A stretch of 64,000 bases of DNA from Syngnathus acus (Eukaryota > Chordata > Actinopteri > Syngnathiformes > Syngnathidae). The notes under the pieces were generated by a model. It worked only from the letters and a program-made list of their open reading frames with translations, was not told the origin of the DNA and did not search any database. Of this stretch, positions 1 to 11,394 are shown piece after piece; position 1 is the stretch's first letter; each line of letters starts with the position of its first letter. Position numbers and translations under genes: made by a program. Location of the stretch: positions 2,093,501 to 2,157,500 of the forward strand of contig NC_051103.1 in NCBI RefSeq assembly GCF_901709675.1, read 5' to 3'.

Positions 1-214
1 AACAAAAACATCATCATGATGAGAATGCTTGTGCGCGCGCGCGCGCACGCGAAGCCGTTTAAGGCCATAATAGTGGACGGAATTGTCCGCGCGCGTTAGA
101 GTGAAACGATTGGAGAGTCCAACTCGTTATTGAAGCAACACTTGGTCAACAACTTGAGGGCAAAGGACACTAGTAGGATATGAAGTGCTTGACTTGAACT
201 CAAGTTTTGCGCAG
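1..214 (+). other. Intron sequence upstream of the first visible TBP-like exon
   Basis: This stretch precedes the splice acceptor at 211-214 and is read as intron, because the protein similarity begins exactly after that AG. A short alternating purine-pyrimidine run (CG/GC repeat) lies at about 31-50 and could adopt Z-DNA. Nothing else is recognisable. The N-terminal exon or exons of the gene must lie before the window. Confidence 0.6.
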
Positions 215-1717
215 GAACGTGACGTCATCGGTGAAGCTGGGCTGCGATCTGGATCTGGAGTTCATCGCTCGGAACTCGTGGAACGTGCAGCACCTCTCAA
301 CGGTAGCACAAATATTAGCAGGATTTATTTTTTTTCACAACAAGCTTCCACAGGTGGCCAAAAACCTGACGTGTCGCAAGAAAGGTCAATGTCAAATGTC
401 AATGTCAAAAGGCTAACTGGGCTAATGAGAACTTATAAATACACTAATCTCATTTGGTGTTTATATTTTGCTAATTAATGCTAACTTTGCGCATATATTT
501 GCACCTACACGCAGCAACCGTGTTGGCTTTTGACTACGTTTTGCTGGCTTATTGAGCTTCGGCTTCCTGTTGTGCGGCAGGTCTTCAAGTCGCTCGTCAT
601 GAAGATCCGCAAGCCGCAGACCACGGCCAGGATCTTCCAGTCGGGAATCCTTTTCTGCACAGGAGCCAAGAGGTCCGTGCGCAGAGGCGTAGCCAGGAAT
701 TTTTCCAGTAGGGGCGCGCGCCCACAGGAAAAAAAATCGAACATCACCCACGCCGTTCGCTGATCGCTAAAACAACATCCGGGTCCGGGAGGCAAACGGT
801 GAATGGATAACATCGCGCACATAGAATAGCGCAAGCACATTCGCGCAAGACCGAAAGAAAAAAACGGCATGAAAATGAAGAATCGAAAAAGCTCGATTTC
901 TTTTTTTTTTTTTTTTTTTTTCAACCGGGGCGCAGGGAGTCCTAACCGGGGCGCCGCCCCGTCTCGCCCCGGCTTGGCTACGCCTCTGTCCGTGCGGGCC
1001 GGCATGCGTGTCCGTCGGCGATGGGTCAAATCAGGGCCTTTTGTTGACTTGCAGCGAGGACGAATCTCGGGTGGCTGCCAGGAAGTTTGCCTTCAAAATC
1101 CTGAAACTGGGCTACCCGGTACGCTTCCTGGACTTCAAGGTGCTCAACATCGGCGGCACGTGCAAAACCTTCCCCATCAATCTGGAGGAGCTCTTCTCGG
1201 CCAACCAGGATAACTGCAGGTCAGCTCAAGGCCTCCTCACCGCACCAGCAGTCGGCTAGCTTAATGCTAACACGTAACGGGTCTGCTAACAAAAGGGAGC
1301 ATTTGGGCAGCTTTCGGCGTTGCTTCGGTGCTTACGCGCGCCGTTTGGATCATTTCTTTGTGTTTGCTCAGTTACGAACCGGAGCTGTTTCCTGCTCTGC
1401 AGTACAACTTCCGGCCCGGCATGACGGCGTCCATCTTTTCCTCCGGCTCCGTCTCACTGGTCGGTAAGTCAATCGGGTCACAGCGAAGAGCTTTGAGTGT
1501 CATCGAGAGCTGAAAACTCGTGATGGCTATGATCTTAAAAGTGGGCCTGGAGAAACGCTACCTAGCGCTTTACGAGAATAACAAATGTGGCTGGCCCGGC
1601 CGACCCGAGCGCTCACCACATTTCCCGTTTCACGCGGCAGGGGCTAAAACGGAGGACGAATTCTACCGAGCCTTCGGAACCCTGGACACCATCCTGAAAA
1701 ACTTCCGGAGGACGTGA
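215..1717 (+). CDS. Divergent TATA-box-binding protein paralogue (TBP core domain), 5' partial
   Basis: Five exons are supported: 215-302, 581-672, 1055-1219, 1372-1463 and 1641-1717 (TGA). All phases join, giving about 171 residues that cover most of the TBP saddle. Both direct repeats are present (repeat 1 with SSVKLGCDLDLEFIARNS and IFQSGILFCTGAK; repeat 2 with FLDFKVLN, SYEPELFPAL and IFSSGSVSLVGAK), ending FRRT where TBP ends FRKT. The four phenylalanines that intercalate into the TATA box (in VFKSL, IFQSG, ELFPA and SIFSSG) are all retained, so DNA bending is plausible. The sequence is far more diverged than TBP or TBPL2, whose cores are nearly invariant among vertebrates, and it does not look like TBPL1, which lacks SSGK-like loops at these places. 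Repeat 2 is one residue shorter between its two phenylalanines. Expected role: nuclear, promoter recognition with TFIIA/TFIIB. It may be a fast-evolving germline paralogue (inference). The start lies outside the window. Confidence 0.85.
682..988. mobile_element. hAT-type MITE in intron 2 of the TBP-like gene
   Basis: The element is bounded by terminal inverted repeats starting CAGAGGCGTAGCCA, perfect over 14 bp. It is flanked by a perfect 8-bp target duplication TCCGTGCG (674-681 and 989-996), as expected for hAT. It carries no coding capacity and has a T-run at about 901-921. The insertion lies two bases inside the splice donor (AG|GT at 672/673), and the duplication left the first nine intron bases unchanged. 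Confidence 0.9.
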
Positions 1718-1806
1718 ATGACCCCCCCTCCCACTTGCGACAGTCGCCCGCGTTCTTAGTGTTAACGTAGCATTAGCCGTGGCACCGTCGCTTATGCCTC
1801 CCCTGA

Positions 1807-1812
1807 AATAAA
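1807..1812 (+). terminator. Poly(A) signal of the TBP-like gene
   Basis: AATAAA lies about 90 bp after the TGA stop and is the first canonical hexamer downstream, followed by AT-rich sequence. A second possible signal (AATAAAG) is near 2033. Confidence 0.55.
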
Positions 1813-2043
1813 AGCATATAATATATCCACAGCATTACATCATATATCATGATGCCACTTAACTAAACATCTGTTGTCACCCCGACGCTCAAACCGGAGC
1901 AATCTTTGATTGAGCAAAGTGTTGCTTTGCTGCTAATTTATTTTTTAGCTCGAATGATCATCAACAATTACAAGTTGCATTGTGATTGTTGATTGCTGTC
2001 TTCTTGTTAAGATGTAATTATTGTTAAGATGTAATAAAGTGCA

Positions 2044-2074
<31 letters not shown>

Positions 2075-3299
2075 GGTGTCTTTTGTACTACCGCCACTAG
2101 ATAGCGCCAGAGTTTAGCAAATCAACTTTGGACGCTTCAACCTCAAGGAGTCAAAATAAAAGGTGTCCTTCGTACAACCACCACGAGATGGCGCCAGAGA
2201 CCAACGACGCGGTCCGGGAAGGAAAGCGGCACACTTGCCCCAGGCGGCCAAGAGGTGCACACAATTCGTAGCGGCAAAATTGCCATCAAAGTCAAGTCAA
2301 AGCGGAAAATATGGTATTGTTTTTCTTATAATAAAACAATTGAATTTGTTTTTGGCTTCATTGACTCATTCCGAACTGCCACTTGATGATTTTACACGGC
2401 CATTTGATGGAACTCTTGGTTCAGTACATAAATCCAGCTTTAGATGGTGACCCCTGACCTCACCCCGGATCAAAAGGCTCACGGGCCCGTCTGCTCACCC
2501 CTTACACCCCCCCACCCATTCCTGTCCACCTTCTCCTGCTGCTGCACAAGTAAATCCTGTTGAGGATTTAAACATGAAAAAGGGGCTTGGGGTGTGGAGG
2601 GGTGGGGGGGCAGGCCAGATGTTCCCAGTTGGATGGCGAACACGGAAATGAGGAGCGGCTTCTGTTGTCTCTTTAACCCCTTCCACAACAGCTTTCAGAG
2701 CGCCAACCACATAGTCAAGGACATGTGACCCGCCTGACCCGTTGCCCTCGCCTCAGCTGCAGACCGCTTTTCCCGCAAAGTGTCCTTGGTGCACCCAAGG
2801 TACAAGAATCAATTGCGGACATTATCTTCTCGAGTGTAAGCAAATAAACACATTTTCTGTTCCAAGTTTCAGTCACGAGTAAGCCTTGTGCTCGTTCGCA
2901 CCGGCAAGGTGAAGGCAGGAGAGAGTTAAAAGTTGCTGCTCTACATGTGGAGGAGGCGGAGGGGGAGTAGGAGGGGGAGCCGTTTTCCATCGCTCGTGCT
3001 CTTCACTCTGACTTTGGGGAAGTGGCGAGCACACGTGGAAACAGCGAGATGAAGAAGGCCACGCAGTGGTGAGTTGCCACTTTGTTCTTCCGGGCTCAGC
3101 TTTGGGAAAGCGGCTAAAACATCTTTTGAGCACCGCAGAACGTCACAAAAGTGTGAAGGGATGATTGTGCCTGGTGCCACCTAGTGGATGAGGGCTTGAT
3201 TGTCCCGCTTGTCACAATACGTCAGTGCCTTAGATAGACGAGTTTGCTTTCTCACCGTGGTTGCAATTGCCGCCATTGCAGCCGCTCCGTCATCGGCCG
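1813..3299. other. Intergenic, TBP-like gene to tmem100
   Basis: No gene is recognised. An A-run lies at about 2050-2083. It is followed by a partial tandem repeat beginning GGTGTC at about 2085 and 2163; both copies contain a related GCGCCAGAG block. The tmem100 5'UTR may begin after an acceptor-like CCATTGCAG ending at about 3279. The longer open frames here have no recognisable protein content. Confidence 0.4.
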
Positions 3300-3674
3300 A
3301 TGAAGATGTCCCAACTCTTCCTGGCAGAAGACAGCAACCCGGCCACTTTCTCCTACGAGAAGCTGAGCTCGGGCGCGGCCACACGGGTGGATGAGGCGCA
3401 GCTCCTGAGCGCAGCCACCGGGGGCGCCGAGGTATCCTGCCAGCGCTGCGCGGCGCCCTTCGGCGCAGTGGCGCTGATCGCCGGCGCGGCGGTGACGGCC
3501 GTGGCCTACGCCTTCAACTCGCATGGCTCCATCATCTCCGTCCTGGGGCTGGCGCTGCTGGGGGCCGGACTGGGCTCGCTGGGGGCCGGAGTCGCCTGCC
3601 GGAGGCTCAGGATGCGCGGCAAGGGGGACCGCGGTAGGAGGGAGAGCCAGGCCGACCTCGTGATTGGGCAGTGA
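3300..3674 (+). CDS. tmem100: Transmembrane protein 100
   Basis: Single-exon frame of 124 residues. The family block SAATGG.E.SC.RC, then a first hydrophobic segment (about 51-71), the invariant loop AFNSHGSIIS (about 71-80), a second hydrophobic segment (about 79-100) and a basic tail with RRESQADLV are collinear with mammalian TMEM100 (134 residues). In mammals TMEM100 is a two-pass membrane protein induced by ALK1/BMP signalling in arterial endothelium and a TRPA1-TRPV1 modulator in sensory neurons. Both transmembrane segments here are unusually Ala/Gly/Leu-rich, reflecting very GC-rich codons. The ATG at 3300 is the first in frame after plausible 5'UTR; a second ATG lies two codons later. 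The next gene, smim36, is also its neighbour in human 17q22, which supports orthology. Confidence 0.92.
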   Translation: MKMSQLFLAEDSNPATFSYEKLSSGAATRVDEAQLLSAATGGAEVSCQRCAAPFGAVALIAGAAVTAVAYAFNSHGSIISVLGLALLGAGLGSLGAGVACRRLRMRGKGDRGRRESQADLVIGQ

Positions 3675-3852
3675 GACTAAAGCGCCCGTCAGGTGCTGGG
3701 CAACTCGAAGTCCTCCGGCATTTGATGGCGGCGCACGCGCTCCTCAAGGGCCCTTCCTCAACACCCTTACGAAGGACTCGGATCGTCTGCAAATAGAATG
3801 GCCTGCTCATTCTCTCGTAGGTACATCAGAACTATTGCTTTAATGTCGCCCC

Positions 3853-3874
3853 GTGTGTGTGTGTGTGTGTGTGT
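3853..3874. repeat. (GT)n microsatellite in the tmem100 3'UTR
   Basis: About eleven uninterrupted GT units, roughly 180 bp after the tmem100 stop. Confidence 0.9.
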
Positions 3875-4059
3875 TCTGGTCTTTTGGAGACAAACTTGAT
3901 CTTTGGCCACCATATTCTTTTATGTAAACACGCACAAATGCCAGATTTCCTGCCGGTGGATTTTTATTATTCATAATAATAAAAATACTGGAGTGTATTT
4001 TTATTTTTAGCGCCTTATTTATTCGTGCGCCCTGATGCACACCTGGATGCTTTTCTGTA

Positions 4060-4065
4060 AATAAA
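4060..4065 (+). terminator. Poly(A) signal of tmem100
   Basis: AATAAAG lies about 385 bp after the tmem100 stop at the end of an AT-rich 3'UTR; the GC content rises sharply after it. Confidence 0.5.
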
Positions 4066-5282
<1,217 letters not shown>

Positions 5283-6690
5283 GGGATCGGAGGGCGGCGG
5301 CAAGGAAGTCCAAAGGGGGCACCTTAGCACCGCGCTCAGAGCCAAATAGGAACGCGACAGCGATGGATGGCCGACGGGACCAAAATGCTGCCCCGTGTGG
5401 ACGGACCCATTTGGACAAAAAGCTGGCAGTGACCTTTGACTTGTTTATGGACAATTTGCAGTAATGAGAGGGGAGCGTTTTGCGGCAATCGTAGCGCCCT
5501 CAAAAATCTCTTTGCGGCTAATTTTAACTTGCATCCCGACAGTAGGAGCCATAACATTACGTTTTATCGGATTCATTCTCATGCAGAAAACATAAAAAGA
5601 TGGATATAAAGGACACGGGGAGACTAGAAGGGACAAAAAAGATGAAAATAAGGAAATTATTTTGCGCAACGACAGGAGGGGCTGCGTGTCGCCAAATCCG
5701 CTTACGTAAAGCGACCCAATGTGGCCTGCCAATCATCCATCAGAGCAATTGCACAATTATCATCCATGTCTGTGGATTATTGTCTGCCTGCCTGCCGGAG
5801 GCGGCGTATTAAAAATGTGTTTGTGCTTTTTTGTCCGTCCACCCGGTTGTCCGTCCGTCCGTCAGAAGCTTACGTAAACCTGCAAACACGCAAAGCCCCG
5901 ACGATGATGACATTGCTCGTGCTTCCGCATCAGGGTGCTTCATTCCATGTCCATTTTCATCATTTTCAATTTGAAGCAGCTCTTTGTATTTGTCAATTCA
6001 GATCAATGCAGCAAATTTGAGCAAATGAATTAAAGGCCCCTGATGATCACAAACGACTTGGATCTTCTTTTTTGCCTACCTACTAGCACCTTTGCGTCCA
6101 CTTGCTAAGGAACATATAAAGGTTGCAATTTAAAGTCATTTCAATTTACAAATATTTATTCTCACATCACAAACTGGCATTTTCTTGGATGTATTCATTC
6201 ACAAAAATATTTGATTCTTAATTTACTTGAATCAATTTGAACCAATCTTTGTATTAATTTGCCATTGTTGCCATTTTGGATTTATTTCAAATATTTAACA
6301 TTTTTATTTGATGATATTGTATTTTAGTGTATTCACTCTTCAGAGCCCCCTTTGGAAATCTGAAGTCATTGGCAATATTCTAATCATGTGAAAAATGGCA
6401 GCAGTTATAATTTGTGGGCCAGCTGCTCCTTGCTAAGCTAAAAAAAGGATTAAGCAAATATTGCTTTCATGTCCTCAAAATTACCTTATGTAATATTACT
6501 CACATTTGCAACTAAAAACGACCGCCAGCTTGTATTTGTATTAAATAAAATATTAAATAAATATTTTTGTGGTAAAAACAATCCTCTCCAAAAAAATGTT
6601 TTCGTCATTTTTTGTGATTATTCTGTCACCTGCTGGTCATCAGCGGAAGTGTTTATAAAAGTCACTAACGTTCACTGAAGGTGGATTCCA
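5283..6690. other. smim36 3'UTR and AT-rich intergenic DNA
   Basis: An ATTAAA at 6029-6034 is a possible smim36 poly(A) signal. Beyond it the DNA is AT-rich with no recognisable gene. MMD, which occupies this interval in human, is not detectable on either strand. Confidence 0.4.
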
Positions 6691-6768
6691 ATTTTATTTA
6701 AGTCCCTAACCTTGTTGGAGGTACCGAACCCCACCAGTTTCATATGCGCATTCACCGAACCCCTCTTT

Positions 6769-6806
<38 letters not shown>

Positions 6807-7080
6807 AAATTGAAGACGTCAATGTTTTTGACTGGAGCACAAAATGAGCCGTGCATGAACATCACCTTGTTCAAAGTACAAAACCAACACAATGCATGAA
6901 CTCAAAACAAATTACATACCTGCAAATAAGCGCGACTTCTGCTGTTGCCTTTGCGAGACCAGTTTGCGTCATCACAAATTTACACGATGAATCAGGCGTG
7001 TTTGTAAATGCAGAGGCTCTGCCGAACCCCTGAGACCGATTCACCGAACCCAGGTTAAAAAAAGACGATTTTTAATGCAA
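6690..7080. repeat. Unclassified interspersed repeat with an internal A-run
   Basis: The motif ACCGAACCC recurs three times (near 6724, 6753 and 7042) around a long A-run at about 6772-6802, and the ends look like degenerate arms of one element. I cannot assign a superfamily; no target-site duplication was found. Confidence 0.35.
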
Positions 7081-7210
7081 TATGAAGACTACAATTCGGA
7101 TTCTTCAACTTAAAAGTGACTGAGACACAGACGGTAAAAACACGGCTTCCTTTCCGGAAGTGCACGCGCACCCAAATGATTGCTCGGGGCGTGCATGCTT
7201 CTGATTAGAT

Positions 7211-8199
7211 CAAGGGTATCCAAACTTTTTGCAAGGAGAGCCAGATTTAATAAAGTGAAGGGGCCCGGGGGCCAATAGTTTTTTCAGACATTTTTTAACG
7301 ACAAACATTTCATGCAAATACACACTGTTATAAAACAAATTTCATTGTCGCAATTGTCTTTATTTTTCAAATGACAAAATAAGCAAATATAAGCCATTTA
7401 GGCAGATGTGAACCACTCTAAAAACACAAATTCTGCCTTTCATTCATACCTGAAGAGTCAGATAACATTGAACAAACTGTTTGAAATGCCTTACATTTAC
7501 ATGAGTTTGAAATTATTTTTGCCTCATGAACATTTTAAACAGGAGTTATAAGCAATGCAAATCTGTCTGTTATTATTAAAACAAGTGAGTTTTGCTCTTG
7601 TCATTTACAATATCTTTCAGAAAGTAAGAGTTTGTGTCATGTCTACAGGTTTATAACATCAACAGTATTAACATGGCCACTTCGTAATGTTTAATATGAA
7701 GTGATATTTAATTTTTATTTCATTTTGACTCACAGCCCCGCGTGAAGAATCGCTGTTGTGATGCCATTTCAGCTTGGAGCTGCTTCTCTTTATCAGCGCG
7801 GTTACTCCCTGTTAGCTTGTCGTATGTGTCAGCATGTTTAGTCTACTAGTGTCTCTTTAGGTTGAAACCCTTAAACAAGGCAGCCGTCTCTTTAGAAATT
7901 AGACAAACACAATTGCCTTGATTTTCAGCGAGCAAGTATTGTAATTCCCATTTCTCTTGAAAGCGACGGTCCTCAATGGCAACTGTCCTCGTTTTCTTTG
8001 CAGTCGCCATGGCAGAAATGAGCGGCGAGGGGTGGTGCTGCCACCCTTTGGTAATAGGAGGAATTACAGGTTCAAGTTTCTTTTTTTTTTAGATTCAGTT
8101 TGACAGTGCAAGCGGTCCATAAATAATACATTATAAGACCGAAGCTGCGGGCCGTATGAAATCTGATCGGGGGCCGGATTTGGCCCGCGGGCCGGACTG
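7211..8199 (-). mobile_element. hAT element remnant with BED-finger coding relic (copy 1)
   Basis: Flanked by the 8-bp duplication GATTAGAT (7203-7210 and 8200-8207). The left end, CAAGGGTATCCAAACTTTTTG, and much of the interior match in inverse orientation the element at 18953-20074 (ends CAGGGGTGTCC). On the minus strand a relic of a BED-type zinc-finger and ZBED-like transposase start is visible at about 7790-7930 (CTGTTAGCTTG, CTCTTTAG and CAAGGCAG blocks mirror copy 2). No intact frame remains. Confidence 0.75.
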
Positions 8200-8360
8200 G
8201 ATTAGATCGATTACCTGTGACAAGTTCGGAGAGGGCTGCTTTCACCAAAGGCCATTTGGCAACAATACAAACGCTACTTTTTGCTTCCAATTTTACCGCG
8301 TCACATAAGCAGATTCACGGGTGACTTTCAAGCCCCAAAATGACATTCATTTAGAAATAC

Positions 8361-8403
8361 AAAAATAAATGAACGTCTAAATTTTAGACGTTCATTTATT
8401 TTT
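8361..8403. terminator. Perfect 21-bp palindrome carrying AATAAA on both strands
   Basis: Arms at 8361-8381 and 8383-8403 are perfect inverted repeats around one base. Each strand reads AATAAATG within its arm, so the site could supply poly(A) signals to convergent transcripts: smim36 comes from the left and hlf from the right. The minus-strand hexamer (8395-8400) lies about 560 bp beyond the hlf stop. It may equally be a tiny palindromic repeat; the role is inferred. Confidence 0.45.
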
Positions 8404-8959
8404 TTATTGGTGATGTGGAAAATCAGGAAAAATAAAGGAAATAAATGACACCATGAGGAAAGAAGAAAACAACACAACTAAGTGCTCCATGTTGGATTTG
8501 GGTTACATTCACTGTGTCACAAATGGATTGTCAATTACAATAGCGTCCTGCTTCAAATCCAAAAATGGACACAAAATATCCACGGCTGTACAAAATAATT
8601 ACAGGATTGAAACATTTCATTAGAGAAGGTCTGGTTTTTGGTCCGCACAAGTGTATGAAAGATGTGTTGATTTCTGCTTGTATAGAATATTTCCTTTCAT
8701 ATGGACACAGCGTGTATAAATAGTTCTCTTTGAGTTCATTTTTTCACCGATTTTGGAAAGACGTCGTAAAATATAGCCTTATAAAAAGAACCCACTTAGG
8801 AATTGATATCTCTCTTTTGCCCTTTTCCACGCGTCCGTCTCAGTTTGTGGAATACAATTGCAGCACGCACCCAAGATGGCGACGGCTCATTTGCTTTCTC
8901 GTTGGCGACCACACAAAGACAGACATTTGTACGTATGTGTGCGTGCGTGCAGCCTGGTC

Positions 8960-11080
8960 TCACAGGTGTCCGTGCTGGGCCTCGTACTTGGCCAGGATAT
9001 TCTTGGTGCGGCCCAGCTCTTTGCGCAGCTCGCTCACTTCCTGCTTGAGCGCCAGGTTCTCCTTCTCCAGGAAGCCGGCCCGGATGGCGATCTGGTTCTC
9101 CTTGAGGCGCCGGGCGTTGCGCGAGCGCTTGGCCGCCATGTTGTTCTTCCTGCGCCGGGCCCAGTATTTGTCGTCCTGGTCGGGGGCAACAGGAAACGCA
9201 ACGTCACTTCCCTCAACAGCGGCGGAGCGACGGCTCGGGCCAATGAGCACCAGATCCAACTTACCTTCAGATCTTCGGGGATGAAGACCTTGCGAGCTTT
9301 CTTGATCATGGGCTGGGGTTTCAGCTCCTCGGCCGAGAACTTGCGTTTGCGCGGGTCGAACATTTCCTGGCCTGGGACGCTGGACAGCGCCAGGTCCGCC
9401 GGGTCTGGATCGTAGCCCACCGAAACCTGGATGGAGTCCGGGTCGATGGGGCTCGGGGTGTTTCTGAAGTTGGAGAGCCCTGGAGGACAACGAGCGAGAC
9501 GACGTTCAAGTCTTTTGCGTCCACTTTGGCCATCTTCCCGATTTCCCACCACGGGACCAACCGACTTCCCGTCGACTTTTTCTTGTGAAGTAACAGGCTG
9601 CGGCCAGCGGGTGGCAACAGTGGAAAGGTCTTTCAACACCTGCCTTTAAATCAGGGGTCACCAACTCCGGTCCTCAAGGGCGCCAATCCAGCCTGTTTTA
9701 GATGTATCCCCCCTGCAACACACCTGATTCAAATAATCAGGATCGCTATCAGCCTTAATAGAGCTTGCTGATGAGCTGATCATTTAAATCAGGTGTGTTG
9801 TTGCAGGGCTGCACCTAAAACAGGCTGGATTGGCGCCCTTGAGGACCGGAGTTGGTGACCCCTGCTTTAAATGTACCGAGACCGAGCAATTTAAACCTGT
9901 TTCAACAACGGTGCATGGCACCTCCAAGCCACTGGGTGGTGCCCTAGCTTTTTTTGGTGTGAGGAGATACAAAACAAGCAAGAATAACTGAACAACTTGA
10001 CGCACCTGGCCTGTTTCGGAGCAGACAAGCCAGCGAAACATTGCGAATGGAGGTGGCGGCGTGGCCGCTGAGGTCCATCACGGAGGGCGGCGGCGGCAGG
10101 GGTCGCGCCGGAGGGACGTGCTGCTGGGCGGGGATGCCATTCTCCGACAGGAACTCCTCCAGGTCCATGTACTCCAGCTGGAAGTTGTTGCCGTCGTAGG
10201 GCAGCGTCTCGTCCCACAGGGTGGGCCCCAGGAAGGCCGACTGCGGAGTGCTGCAGTCCTCGTCCAGCTTCTTCTCCTTGTCACGACCTTTGGCCGACGT
10301 CGCGGCTGCCAAAAATAAGAAAGAATGAATTTGGGCAAAATGAACTGAAAGTAAGTGCACATTTCCAGAAGAGTTTCACGAAGTCCTAGCCAAGTTACCA
10401 GGAGGGACTGGTTACATTCAGGAATGTTACCAAAATTAGAGTAGAATTAGAATTACAATTTGGACCGGAACATCCTGTTGCCATTTTCCCTAACGCTAAA
10501 TGGACCAAAGTGCTCAAACTTAATTAGTCATAGGTTATGAAAACCTTTGACGAAGAAGCCACCATGCATCTTCTCTCATCCACTTACACGTCCATGATGA
10601 CATTAGGTTGTGTAACACACCAAGTAAGTCATTTTGGAGGAGTTGAAAGCATTCTTCTGAATTTAGTGTGCCAATCACATGACATCAAATGCCATTATTG
10701 CAACTAATCCCAATTGGACTCAATCGAGATGCACTTCCATATAACCACGAACTCAGTCAAGTTTGGCGACGGCGAATGTTGCTTCATAGCGAGCGACACG
10801 CGCTCAACGGTGACTTTTACGTTTCCAAATGATGTCCCTTTCTATTTATATTTCATGACACTCTTTTGCCGCCATGCACGCAGGCATTGATGCAAATGAT
10901 GTTGCGATGAGCCAAGTGTGTTGTTTTACCATCATGGTGCCTGGCGGGGAGCTTGACTGGGTTGTCCAGCAGCGACTTGAGGACTCGGTGCGCGGCGGCG
11001 ACGGCGGCGGCCGCGGCTGCGGAGGCGGGCAAAAAAGTTGCATTCTGGGCGCTGGCGTGCACCGGGGACATCTCGTCCAT
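8960..11080 (-). CDS. hlf: Hepatic leukaemia factor, PAR-bZIP transcription factor
   Basis: Four coding exons on the minus strand: 11080-10930, 10305-10006, 9479-9265 and 9175-8960. All donors and acceptors are canonical, phases join, and the product is 293 residues (human HLF 295). Visible in order: a short activation region with [13 protein letters not shown]; an alanine run in the N-terminus (about residues 20-30) not seen in mammals; [17 protein letters not shown] and [18 protein letters not shown]; the PAR region [18 protein letters not shown] and [13 protein letters not shown]; the basic region [17 protein letters not shown]; and a leucine zipper to the end. HLF binds TTACGTAA-type D-box sites as homo- or heterodimers with DBP and TEF, in clock output and stem-cell and neuronal programmes. 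The start fits the human MEKMSRP-type start (here MDEMSPV). Intron 2 carries a hAT MITE. Confidence 0.96.
9652..9864. mobile_element. Palindromic hAT MITE in hlf intron 2
   Basis: 213 bp, terminal inverted repeats CAGGGGTCACCAACTCCGG extending over most of each half, with a perfect 8-bp duplication CTTTAAAT (9644-9651, 9865-9872). Non-coding. It lies between hlf exons 2 and 3 and, if transcribed, would fold into a long hairpin in the pre-mRNA. Confidence 0.92.
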
Positions 11081-11386
11081 CCCGAAGCGCCGTCAGGAGA
11101 GAAAGAGGAGCGCGAGCGAAGCCTTGAGCGCGGAAAGGAGCGAGCGTGGCCAGGCGGGTGCGCGCTTTTCAAGCACCTTGCCGAGCGAGCGACTCTTCCG
11201 ACTGACGAGACGACCACCAGGAGCTTGCAACGAAAGCACTTCCGGCTCGAGACGGCCAAGCCACAGCGCGGTTTGCTCGACCAATGATTAATGCGCACGA
11301 CGCCGGCGAACAACCAGTTTTGGAATTGGTCGCACAGCTGGTTAGAGTGACAAAAAGACATTGGTCGCACGTCCGCGGAGGGCTGC

Positions 11387-11394
11387 TGACGTCA
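11387..11394. promoter_or_regulatory. Perfect CRE (TGACGTCA) upstream of hlf
   Basis: The palindromic CREB/ATF site lies about 310 bp upstream of the hlf start codon in the GC-rich 5' region. Mammalian HLF is a clock-output gene, so cAMP or bZIP control is reasonable, but occupancy is not shown. Confidence 0.5.

Noticed and set aside
8730-9415. Overlapping plus-strand frames of about 185 codons across hlf exons
   Set aside because: Antisense shadows of the hlf bZIP and PAR exons.
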